In this document: piece after piece, positions 54,827 through 64,000 of the stretch | Layout: each line of letters begins with the position of its first letter | Numbering within the stretch: position 1 is the stretch's first letter | Assembly: GCA_036971475.1 (NCBI GenBank) | Contig: JBAIZL010000376.1 | Coordinates: 6,051,001-6,115,000 of the forward strand | Length of the DNA stretch: 64,000 nucleotides | From: Prosapia bicincta | Lineage: Eukaryota; Arthropoda; Insecta; Hemiptera; Cercopidae | Direction: 5' to 3' | Made by a program: the position numbers and the translations under genes | Notes under the pieces: generated by a model | Told to the model about the DNA's origin: nothing | The model's input: the letters and a program-made list of their open reading frames with translations, nothing else | Database searches by the model: none

Positions 54827-54965
54827 ATCTATCCTGATTGGATACTTCGTAGGCATATTATAATATAGGTAGATAGTAATGTTGAATAAAATTATCATAA
54901 ACTCTATCCTGCCTGAATCCTTCGTAGGTATATTTTAATATAGGTATATAATAACATATAATATA
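54827..54965 (+). repeat. Tandem pair, about 75 bp
   Basis: TCTATCCTG, CTTCGTAGG and TAATATAGGTA recur in order at 54829 and 54903. A (CT)n tract precedes it at 54765-54802. The rest up to 55475 has nothing recognisable. Confidence 0.7.
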
Positions 54966-55474
54966 ATATAGTGTATAAAGTTACAAACTAGACGTGGTGC
55001 AGTGCACTGTAGCTAATACGCGCCCGGTTCCCACTGTAGGCCTATATGCCTTTACAAACTAACATTTAAAATGTGAAATAAGTTGTTTTCCGTATTTTCC
55101 GTGGAAATAAAAGTTGATATTCGTGTTCTACAAAATAAAGGGAGTAATTTAGAAACAAACAAAAGAATCTTCAACCAAAGTCAATATACTATATTTTTAC
55201 CTATTTTTCTTCTAAAACTGTAAGTACGTATTACATTACCTAACTTGTTCAACCTCATTCACTTTTTATTTTTTACATTTTATAAATTAATGTCCTACAT
55301 CATTATATAACTCTTAAAATGACTTTGGCTATTAAAATTTAACCAAACATTTAGGTAAAACACTATAACTCGGAGGTAAATATACCCGTATTTTCTTCCA
55401 TGATTATTTTAATGAAATAACATGTTTTCAATTGAATATTTCTCACGTGAACTTGGAATCAACAATTATAAATA

Positions 55475-55499
55475 TATATATATACATATATATGTGTGT

Positions 55500-55562
<63 letters not shown>

Positions 55563-55572
55563 TGTGTGTATT
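55475..55572. repeat. (TA)n(GT)n microsatellite
   Basis: A short TA tract passes into about 85 bp of GT with rare interruptions. Confidence 0.95.
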
Positions 55573-55709
55573 ACGATTTATTTCGATACATTTAATGATT
55601 ACAAATATTTTAGATATAAGAATAATTTAGATTAATATATTTTTCAAAGCTTTTTACCAATAAAATATGTATAAGCTACTACAGGAAAAACACGATATAA
55701 CAAAATTTT

Positions 55710-55710
<1 letters not shown>

Positions 55711-55805
<95 letters not shown>

Positions 55806-55813
55806 TGTGTGTG
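55711..55813. repeat. Four-part microsatellite CA-TA-GA-TG
   Basis: (CA)n, (TA)n, (GA)n and (TG)n follow one another without spacers, so the outer CA and TG tracts can pair with each other. Confidence 0.95.
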
Positions 55814-56109
55814 TACAGAAAATACAATGTATTGCGTATGAAATACGAGTCTCTCGTACATATATCGCATGATATACATCTTTTTAACGTTTCTTTTAAA
55901 CATTTTCTATTTAGCATTACCCTATGATTATAAGAAAAAAGACAGGTAAATTTATATTTTACACTCCCAGATATTCTGAATAATTTTAAACCTTTATCCG
56001 TTTAAAAACATGGAACCCAGAAGGCTTTTTATACAAATTAATATCATTAGATTATTGAATGGAGAGAAATGAAAAATTTAACAATATATAATTATAAAAG
56101 AAGCAACGA

Positions 56110-57910
56110 CAGTGGATAATCGTTGAATGTATGAACAATAAAACGTTTTATTATAAATACAATTTCCAAAACCATGTGCCGTATTGTGAGACACTATCTA
56201 AGGTTTAGTTCTATAGACGAAAAAATATAACATTATTTTGAGGTTAAAAAAAGTATTTATACGTGTCTGGAATCGAAACCGGAACGCTTTTATTTCTTAA
56301 ATAATTGCGGTAATAATTACAAAAAGTCCGCATTTTGGTGTAAATAAATTAAAATAATGTTACAGAAAAATTGTCCGTTGTAGTGCGGAAAAAGTGGAAA
56401 ATATTTAACCTAACGGAATCCTCCTGACAGAGGCGCCATGCTTAGGAACGGATGTATACCACTTCTTCCGTACATGTCCGCCAATTACCGGAAGACAAGG
56501 GTTGTTAACAAAAACTTAATAATATATTCTGAAAAAAGTCCGTTTCTAAACAACAATTATAAATTCGGGGTTTGTCTTTAGTTGTTCATCGAATCACTAA
56601 CAGATTGCGCTTCTACATGATTTCGCACGAAATGAAGTATTAAAAAACCTAATATGTGAAAAATACATAAACATATTTAATGACATAAATATGTCAAATG
56701 ACATAAACATATTTTAAATGTTGCATACGTAAAATACGTATTCAAAGGATTAAAAGTGAAAAACACCGTAAAATTAGACATAAATATAAGTACATTAATA
56801 CATTAAAACGTTTTTTGAGTGTCACCTCTATAAATAGTTTTATAAATAAATAAATAACTCTATAGATCAATAGTTTTTTTTTGAAATATTTGAATTCAAA
56901 TCAGTGTTATTTATGAAATCATGCTGGCGATGGACAGCCATTGTTATTAGTTGGGGGTTTTAGGATATTTATAGAAATAAATCAATTTTTATTTGTTTAA
57001 TTCTGTAGTGCCTATATTTAAACTAAAAATAACAATTTATTAAATATAGGTTTGGCCGTATATAGTACCACCATAATACGTCTCTTTTTAACGCCGTTTT
57101 TATAAACAGTATATTGCCAAGTTCTCCGGAAGCTCTGCACACTTCACGTGTAACAAGCGTACTACTGAATTATAAATGTATTCATTCCTTGATGAAAAAA
57201 GCAAAGGAATGCACCCTAAGTCTAGCATGCCTTATTCATACCCCCTCCCTTCGTCCGGTATATCAACACGTTTCCAGTTCTTTGTGTTGGCTTCGTGGCA
57301 ACCCGAATCAGCGGCTTAAGTCATACTGATTGCGTCATCAGTGACGTGACCAATCTTCCGGGTTAAAAAATCGTTTAATGATATTGTTTCACGGTTTCGC
57401 CCTGATTGAGTTGTCGTGGACAGGTTTTGCATAAGTAAGCACAATAAATATATCTTTGAGTAGCGTCTAGACGCTGCAATAGTTGCCCGCCCAAAAAGTT
57501 TTTATAGTTTCACCTAGCTAAGACCAAGTCTATATATTTCTATTAATAGTTATAAAACAATGTTCTAATTAATAAACAAATAATTTGACTCATATTCAGC
57601 TCATATTTGTTGCTTCCTGATGATGCTAACTGTATTAGCGAAATGTAAATAAAGGATGTGTAAATATTTGTAGCAAAGGTTTGCATTTGTTTATTGATAA
57701 TAAATACGCTACTGGGTTCTCTATTGGTCTTTATAAACAATGTGCTGCAAAGAAAATTAATCTTTCTATTGAATAATATTATTGTAATAAAAAATAGAAT
57801 CATAATAATTGTTGCATAATTCAATCTCGAAAGCTAACTAAGTGCTTAAGGATCTTGTGTTGTGCTCCTTGCCTGCGTCTATTACTTTTTAAACCTGCAC
57901 AATGAGTTTA
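56110..57910 (+). repeat. Left copy (L) of a large inverted repeat
   Basis: It aligns in reverse complement with 61240-64000 across the whole length: TGGAATCGAAACCGGAACGC near 56268, GATTGCGCTTCTACATGATT near 56605, AAGTTCTCCGG near 57119, CCCTCCCTTCGTCCGGT near 57244, the palindrome GCGTCTAGACGC at 57463-57474, and TTGTGTTGTGCT near 57857. Similarity is roughly that of old repeat copies, so these are two inverted insertions rather than a recent palindrome. The inner end carries a hammerhead-like motif, linking the family to PLEs. The 71-residue frame at 57114-57329 is not supported. The family is not identified. Confidence 0.85.
57617..57643 (+). ncRNA. Hammerhead-like motif in L
   Basis: CTGATGA (57617-57623), T, perfect stem II GCTAA/TTAGC (57625-57629 with 57635-57639), loop CTGTA, GAAA (57640-57643). 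Stem III (AT/AT) and stem I are weak. Confidence 0.55.
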
Positions 57911-58253
57911 CTGTACATATCAATACTTATTTACTGTACTGTAATATTATAAGGACCTTACAGTAAATAATGCACCTATGCATTTCTCGTATTTATGTGC
58001 ATGGGCTACTGAATGCTGCAAATATCTGTAGGTACAGTACTAGTGTGTTAACGCAGATAACACACCTCGTCTTTATTGTCGGCGGTTTTACGTTACCGCG
58101 GTAGTTTTGGAGCTTATTTGGAACTGTAAATATATATAAATATTTATTTATTTAGATCTTTGTAGCTTTGCAACACTGTTTTCTTGTATTCACTTATCAC
58201 TTTCATTAAATGTACTTGAACAAGAATCTTACTTCGTGTTTATGCGAGTTAAC

Positions 58254-58284
58254 TTTCAAAGATTGTTCGTATCTCCATCATCGG
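58254..58284 (-). ncRNA. Decayed hammerhead-like motif at PLE 3' end
   Basis: On the minus strand CCGATGA (one change from CTGATGA), T, GGAGAT pairing with ATCTTT through six pairs (two G-U), GAAA. The core U to C change should abolish cleavage. Confidence 0.5.
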
Positions 58285-59100
58285 GCATCATTGACCGGGG
58301 GTTGTAGTAGACTGCGAGCTGTGTGGAATTACCGTTGTCACAAGGTGTCATGCACCATTATAGTTCTATTTTCGGGTCACAGTGCGAGTCTTTTAAGTTT
58401 GCCTTGGGTTTAATGTTGCCTATTAGGTTGAATAATTTACGTTTTTTAAATTTTATTTGTAGTTGATCGTTTATGATATTATTTTTATGTTTATAAATTT
58501 GTAGTTGTTCCCAGATTGTCTTTTTATGGTCTTTTTGTACTTTTTTTTATTAGGCATACATTTAATAATGTGGGGAATGTGTGTTTGTTTTTAATGGCGT
58601 GTGTAACTAAGTTTGAGTTATAAGTTTAAGGTTAGATGTATGCATTGAGGTGTTCTTCATATCGGTCTTTTAATTTCTTTTTTGTTTAGCCTATTTATAT
58701 TTTATTACAGTCTGGACATTCGATTTTGTATATTCCGGTATTAAGTGTGGGACATATTTTTCCAGTTGGTTTATTTCATTGGTTATGATTCCTGTGTTTT
58801 TGTAAGCTATGTTAATATTATTATTTGGGGTGATTTAGTAATTCCTTTTGTGTTGTATCCTGTATATGTGCATGTAACCCATTTTTTTATTGTTTGTAGA
58901 TCGATTTTAGGTTGTTTTAATATATTTAATATTTTAAACTTTATTTTATCTATAGTTTTTTTATTGTATCCATTTTTTTGGACTATTGGATATATTATTT
59001 GTTTTATTTGGCTTTTTCTTCATTTTTTAGAGGCAGTTTCAGCATTCTGTATACGAGTGTATGTATTTTGATGAGGGCGTCACTTTGAGGGGCTTTGGAT
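58254..59100 (-). pseudogene. Decayed Penelope-like element with GIY-YIG endonuclease
   Basis: Minus-strand pieces in order: VYRMLKLPLKNEEKAK near 59045 matches the LLYRLHKIPMNNENK start of the better-kept PLE at 60034-60797. GIYKIECPDCNKI near 58735 gives the GIY half with a CxxC pair, followed by KKKLKDRYEEHLNAY, and SNLVTHAIKNKHTFPTLLN near 58610 carries the two conserved His. YIG reads with a stop in place of Tyr. Many stops and shifts follow. The frame remains end near 58390, and a decayed hammerhead motif lies at 58254-58284, where the 3' terminal repeat should be. The plus-strand frame 58745-59071 is a shadow. Confidence 0.8.
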
Positions 59101-59144
59101 TGTCAATAGATGATTTAATTTTATATAAGTATTTTATTAGATAA

Positions 59145-59290
59145 ATATTTCCCTGAAGATGCTGATACTATTTTATCGGCGAAAAGCTTTAAATAAATAT
59201 ATTCATTTAAAGTATTCTTGTTTTAGAAATATTTTTAATTTATTAACTATATTACAAGAAAACATATCACCATATTTAATATATATTTAT
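59145..59290 (+). mobile_element. PLE terminus in opposite orientation to the adjacent PLE
   Basis: It matches 41400-41560 nearly base for base and runs into (TA/GT)-rich DNA. It lies upstream of, and opposite to, the decayed PLE frame at 58254-59100. Terminal repeats in mixed orientation are known for PLEs. Confidence 0.7.
59153..59184 (+). ncRNA. Hammerhead-like motif
   Basis: CTGAAGA (59153-59159), T, GCTGATA/TATCGGC (seven pairs, one G-U), loop CTATTT, GAAA (59181-59184). It differs from 41412-41443 by T to C in stem II, which turns a G-U pair into G-C. Confidence 0.6.
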
Positions 59291-59470
59291 ATATACGTGT
59301 GTGTACGTGTGTGTGTGTGTTTAAATATTGGATTACGTTTACTTGTGAATATTTCTCTTGTTTGTGTTTTCTTTCTATGAACAAAAATATTTCAATTACA
59401 AGATAAGTTTAAATTTATATATTTTTCAAAATGTTTCGCCAAAAAAAAATTACTAACATAATCACGATAA

Positions 59471-59830
<360 letters not shown>

Positions 59831-59914
59831 GCAATATGTTTTCTTGTGTATTAATAAAGAACAAAAGTCAAAATACAAATACAAGAATTATATTTGAATT
59901 TACAATTCAAAGCT

Positions 59915-59945
59915 TTTCGTTGGCTAACAGTACCAACATCATCAG
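59915..59945 (-). ncRNA. Hammerhead-like motif downstream of the PLE frame
   Basis: On the minus strand CTGATGA (59945-59939), T, perfect stem II GTTGG/CCAAC with a 9-nt loop, GAAA (59918-59915), short stem III AA/TT, and four stem I pairs (ATTC with GAAT). It starts about 90 bp after the PLE stop codon. Confidence 0.65.
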
Positions 59946-60033
59946 GAATATTAAACAATTAAAATTAACATATGTGCAAATTAGATCAAATAAATAGTTA
60001 TGCCAAATCAATTACAATGTTGTTAAAATTTTT

Positions 60034-60795
60034 TTATTTTGCTGCCCTAACATTACAAACACTGAATATATTATCGAATTTAGATTTTACTTGTATTTGT
60101 TCATTTATCAACTCATTATTAGTATTATATTTATGTATTTCTAAAGCTTCATAAATATTCATTCTCAGGCCTTTGTTAATTTCTTTTATAAGTATCATAT
60201 TATCTATATTAGGAAATAAGTGATTATTATTAATACAATGACTAGCAAAATTTGATTTATAAATTTCTGGCTTTTTATATGCATTAAAATGTTCTTTATA
60301 TCTATCTTTAAGTTTTTTCTTAGTTTGTCCTATATAAACTTTATTACAATAATCACATTCTAATTTATATACACCGTTTTTTTCATGCATATTAATAATA
60401 TTATTATTATTCATTATATTTATTAATTTATTATTAGTATTATAAGCGAATTTTATGTTGCTACCTTTAAACAATTTTGTGATATTTTTTACTTCATTAC
60501 CAAAAAATGTAAATGAAGTCCATATGACATTTTCATCATTATTTTTGTAAATTAGATTATTATTTTGTTTCTTGAAAATATTATAATTAAGTTTATCAAC
60601 AGTTTTCTTTTTATAACCATTCTCAATTGCAATTTGATAGATAATGTTTTTCTCTCTTATCTTGTTTTCATTATTCATAGGTATTTTATGTAATCTATAT
60701 AATAAATTGTATAATGCAGCCATTTTTATGATTATACGGATGGTTAGAATTATTAGGTATAATTTGGTTAGTTTGTGTCGGTTTACGATATATGT

Positions 60796-60797
<2 letters not shown>
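60034..60797 (-). pseudogene. PLE protein, RT thumb end plus GIY-YIG endonuclease
   Basis: The protein copies element RNA (RT) and cuts target DNA (GIY-YIG). The open part from 60723 to 60034 is 229 codons. N-terminal LLYRLHKIPM is the end of the RT thumb. Further upstream (60724-60790), IYRKPTQTNQIIPNNSNHPY reads in another frame, so a 1-bp shift, likely in the A run near 60725, separates them and the Met at 60723 is not the true start. GIY-YIG residues: GVY 117-119, CDYC 123-126, YIG 130-132, Arg141, His145, probable catalytic Glu192. His162 and His168 with the Cys pair form the CCHH motif typical of Penelope endonucleases. The endonuclease looks intact; the RT is lost by truncation. Confidence 0.9.

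Positions 60798-60868
<71 letters not shown>
60798..60868. repeat. (TA)n at PLE 5' border
   Basis: About 70 bp of TA directly adjoining the truncated PLE frame. Confidence 0.95.
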
Positions 60869-60889
60869 GCTGATAAGTAAAAATTGTCG

Positions 60890-61087
60890 CTATGCTAAGT
60901 TTTCTATTGGTTTTCTTCGCAAAATAGACAGCGAAGAAATATTGACAGCAACATTGATATTTTCACAACGGATAGTAGTTTGATATCGTTCACACAAATA
61001 GCCTAGCTCGTCTATAGTACAGTTTAATGCACGACGAACATAACTATTCATCAATACAGGACAGGTATAGCCTGCAAAGAGCCACAT
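60890..61087 (-). other. Unsupported 65-codon frame of unknown origin
   Basis: The peptide (VRRALNCTIDELGYLCERYQ, then ISSLSILRRKPIEN) has balanced composition, unlike the AT-rich flanks, and a CTCTTTGCAG acceptor-like site lies in front of GCTATACC near 61077. No family is recognised. It could be one exon or a repeat fragment. Confidence 0.25.
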
Positions 61088-61398
61088 TTACATGCTGAAC
61101 CATCTCATGTACTAAACCATCTCAGGTTGGGATTCAAGTGAAAATAAGGAAACATACTACTTACTTTAATAAGAACATTTTCCATGCTATTTAATTATTG
61201 GAAAACGTATACGATTTACAAAATATAGTCGTTAGATAAACGTAGCAGATTGTTTAAGAAGAACAAAGACGCAAACAAGAAGCACAACACAAAAGCTTCC
61301 ATTAATTAAGCCATCTATTTTATTCCATTAATATACAATAGAAAGATTAATTTTCTTACAAAACTTTGCTACAAGTATTTACACAATCTTTATGTACT

Positions 61399-61425
61399 TT
61401 TCGCTAACACAGTTAGCATAATCAG
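61399..61425 (-). ncRNA. Hammerhead-like motif in R
   Basis: Counterpart of 57617-57643: CTGATTA, T, GCTAA/TTAGC perfect stem II, GAAA. The core G is changed to T, so it should be inactive, although stem II is intact. Confidence 0.5.
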
Positions 61426-62161
61426 AAGGCAACAAATATGAGCTAAAAATGAATCAAAATTTTTTGTTTATAATTTAGAACATTGTTTTATAACTAATAC
61501 TAGAAATATATAGACTTAGTCTTAGCTAGATGAAACTATAAAGTCTTGTTGCCTGCGAAGAAAGGGGGCAACTATTGCAGCGTCTAGACGCTACTCAAGG
61601 CTATATTTATTGTGCTTCCTTATGCAAAACCTGCCCCCTACATCTAAATCAGGGCGAAACCCTGAAACAATATCATGAAAACGATTTATTAACCCGGAGT
61701 ATTGGTTACGTTAATGATGACTTTATCAGTATGACTTGAGCAGCTGATTTGGGTAGAACAAACTACCACGGAGCGAACACAAAGCACCGGAAACATGTTG
61801 ATACACCGGACGAAGGGAGGGGGCGCTTTTCTTTGCTTTTTCATCAAGAATGAATACATTTATAGTTCAGTAACACGCTTGCTACACGGGATGTGCGCAG
61901 AGGTCCCGGAGAACTTGAAATATATATACTGTTTATAATATATTGTGTATATTGTAACGAACTTGTATTATAAATCCTGTTTTAGCTTTTTTTAATAAAT
62001 TTCCAGTGTTTTATGCATTTTGTTGTGTTATTTAATTTTATGTCTAATTTTACGTTGTTTTTCAGTTTTAGTCCCTTGAATAAGTATTTTACGTATGTAA
62101 TATTTAAAACATTTTCATGCCATTAGATGCGTTACATATTAGGTTTTTTAATACTTTATTT

Positions 62162-63156
62162 TTATATTTATTTTTTTTTACCCGGGTCTGAGCCCCCATA
62201 ACCCGCACAGCCCTTGTGCCAGCCAACCTCTAGCGAGCTACCTCCGTCTCACATGCGCATGCGGTTAATAACTCTACCGCGAGTGAAAGAAACCGGATTT
62301 ATTGCCCATGTACCAAGCTCATAAACTCTTTCCATGGAGACTCAGGAAATAGTGAAACGAAACAGTACTGTAAGTGTCGCGCTAAGAGCGGGATGAAAAA
62401 ACCTGGCAAGAAAGATTACCCTGCCAGGAAAAATCCCGCAACAGATCTTGCAGGAACCCTGGGGGCTGGGATCACCTTATGTTAAGGAATAAGGAGAGGT
62501 ATTACCTTGCAAATACCTTGTTAGTGAGTCTATGGCAGGAATGACATGCACCTCTTCTTCTGCTGCCTACTCGAAACTGAAAAGGTATGCAATAAAATTA
62601 GTACTTTTGTTGGGGCTAAGCTGCGGCCCTGGAGATGTGAATCTGCGTCACCTGGAACATAACTGTAAAGCAGAATTTATTAGTATGTATATTTTATTTT
62701 GGTGGTATGGTGTGCGTAGTAAGTAGGCGGTCAGTGTGTGTCGTGGGTGGGGTCATATCTACCCAGTGAGAAAATGAGTGTTGATGTTGTATGTGCGTGA
62801 GCCTGTTTGTAGAGCTTTGTTGCTAAGTGTCGTTTGGAGGTGTTGTTTGATGAAAGGCAGTTTTAAGTCAGTGTGAAGCAGTGTTAATCTTGTACATCTA
62901 GGTGCCTTCGTGATTATTCGCAAAACCTTGTTTTGGAATAACTGTAGTCTGCGTGTGCCGTGTGTTACCTCCATGGCCCCAGACGGGTGATGCCTAAGTG
63001 AGTATGCTGCGCAACATAAATACGTATATAGTAGTGGCCGCCCGTAGTGAAAGTGGGCTTGTTCTGTTAAGCATAGGATATAGTTGTGTTAATTATAATT
63101 GTTGCTTTTTTCAACGTGTTGGTAATGTGAGGGTCCCAAGTCAGGCCTCTGTCGAG
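62162..63156 (-). mobile_element. Jockey-like non-LTR insertion, 5'-truncated
   Basis: The minus-strand element ends in an A-rich tail (plus-strand T-rich 62162-62180). It is flanked by TAATACTTTATT at 62149-62160 and 63157-63168, a 12-bp target-site duplication. Copy L at 56628-56660 shows the same site with a single GAAATGAAGTATTAAAAAAC, the empty site. It contains only the end of ORF2 and a roughly 590-bp GC-richer 3' part. Confidence 0.85.
62759..63150 (-). pseudogene. Jockey-type ORF2 C-terminal fragment
   Basis: Minus-strand reading gives LDRGLTWDPHITNTLKKAT near 63155, a segment resembling SPLSLRAATTIYVFMLRSIL in a shifted frame, an SPVWGHG segment, and RRLQLFQNKVLRIITKAPRC in the open part (62974-62759). 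These are the conserved post-RT blocks of Jockey-clade ORF2 (LDRxLTW..HI, then SPVWG, then QNKVLRIITxAP). One stop and at least one frameshift occur. The Met at 62974 is internal. Confidence 0.85.
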
Positions 63157-64000
63157 TAATACTTTATTTCGTGCGAAATCATGTAGAAGCGCAATCTGTT
63201 AGTGTTTCAATGAACGCTTTTTTCTTTAAGAGTATTAATTACTTACAATTTGGATTGTAAGGAACTTGTACTATAAATCCTGTTTTAACTTTTTTTTATA
63301 AATTTCCAGTGTAATATGAATTTTGTTGTGTTACCTAAATTTATGGTTATTTTACGTTGTTTTTCAGTTTTAATCCCTTGGATACGTATTGTACATGTGT
63401 AATATTTCGAATATATATTCCATGCCATTTGATATACTACATATTAGGTCATTAATTATATAGTTTTTAATCTTTATAAAGTACAAAATCTAGTAGAAGC
63501 GCAATCTTTTAGTGATTCAATGAACTACTAAAGACAAAACCCAAATTTATAATTGTTGCTTAGAAACGGACTGTTTTCAGAACATATTATTAGGTTTTTG
63601 TTAACACTCATTGTCTTCTTGTAATTGACGACATGTATGGAAGAAGTGGTATAAATCCATTCCTAAGCATGGCGTCTCTGCCAGGAGGATTTCGTTAGGT
63701 TAAAAATTTTCAACATTTTTCCGCACTACAAAGCTCATTCTTTGGTTAAGATTATTTTGTTTTATTTATAACAAAATCCGAACTTTTTGTAATTATTACC
63801 GCAATTATCCAAGTAATAAGAGCGTTCCGGTTTCGATTCCAGACGCGTATAAATACTTTTTTTTGTCCGCAAATAATGTTATACTTTTTCGACTTCAGTA
63901 CTAAACCTTAGATAGTGTCCCACAATACGGCACATGGTTTTAGAAATTGTATTTATACCGAAACTCTTCTTTGTTAATAAATTCAACGATTGTCCATTAT

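Larger units (their letters stand above)
59831..60797 (-). mobile_element. Penelope-like element, 5'-truncated, between (TA)n tracts
   Basis: On the minus strand the element starts in the RT thumb region directly at a TA tract (60798-60868), continues through a GIY-YIG endonuclease reading frame (to 60034), and a 3' region with a hammerhead-like motif. It ends in AATACACAAGAAAACATATT-type sequence at the next TA tract (59659-59830). Both borders are TA repeats, the same situation as the fragments at 31.8-32.6 kb. The missing part is most of the RT. Confidence 0.88.
61240..64000 (-). repeat. Right copy (R) of the large inverted repeat
   Basis: Reverse complement of L (56110-57910), running off the window end. 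Differences from L: a Jockey-like insertion at 62162-63156, and a tandem duplication of a roughly 300-bp segment, seen as two TTGCGCTTCTAC-to-ACAGGATTTATA blocks (about 63500 down to 63270, and about 63200 down to 61970 around the insertion). L has one such block. Confidence 0.85.

Overview
This window looks like AT-rich, gene-poor nuclear DNA of an arthropod, most likely an insect. The evidence is a nine-copy (CCTAA)n run (the insect telomere motif), many long (TA)n, (GT)n and (CT)n microsatellites, and decayed transposons of families common in insects: non-LTR retrotransposons, Penelope-like elements (PLEs), hAT and piggyBac. I see no complete host protein gene, no tRNA or rRNA gene and no CRISPR array. 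Most open reading frames are microsatellite translations or chance frames. The sequence does not support a species call.

Layout. Positions 1-1321 hold two tandem repeat families, including five 165-bp satellite units. Positions 1.3-12 kb are mostly featureless AT-rich DNA with microsatellites and two copies (7.0 and 9.4-10.5 kb) of a dispersed family here called X. A piggyBac transposase relic lies at 12.2-12.9 kb. An R1-like non-LTR retrotransposon lies on the minus strand at 14.3-17.1 kb and has lost its reverse transcriptase. A 119-bp-arm inverted repeat at 18.55-18.86 kb carries a hammerhead-ribozyme-like fold. A second non-LTR element (endonuclease, RT, RNase H, zinc-binding tail) lies on the plus strand at 23.3-26.7 kb. 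Further X copies lie at 27-28.4 and 29.7-30.1 kb.

Positions 31.7-32.6 kb hold 5'-truncated PLE copies embedded in (TA)n. The 37-41 kb part holds a tandem repeat, a telomere-like block fused to an unknown reading-frame end, and a pair of mutually homologous unknown protein relics in opposite orientation. A 30-bp minisatellite lies at 43.4-44.0 kb, a hAT relic at 45.4-46.3 kb, and an almost fully delimited hAT element with an exact 8-bp target duplication at 48.27-50.99 kb.

From 56.1 kb to the end there is a large inverted repeat of diverged copies. Its spacer is packed with PLE remains, including a readable GIY-YIG endonuclease reading frame. The right copy is interrupted by a Jockey-like insertion with a target-site duplication.

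The most coherent biological theme is the PLE set. At least eight short motifs share one plan: a CTGANGA-type core, one extra base, a self-complementary stem II, then GAAA. Stem II sequence differs between copies but its pairing is kept. They sit at PLE ends, about 90 bp past the GIY-YIG reading frame where one is present. This is the expected layout for PLE-encoded hammerhead ribozymes. The unidentified homologous protein pair at 39.97-41.15 kb is the best lead for something not described here.
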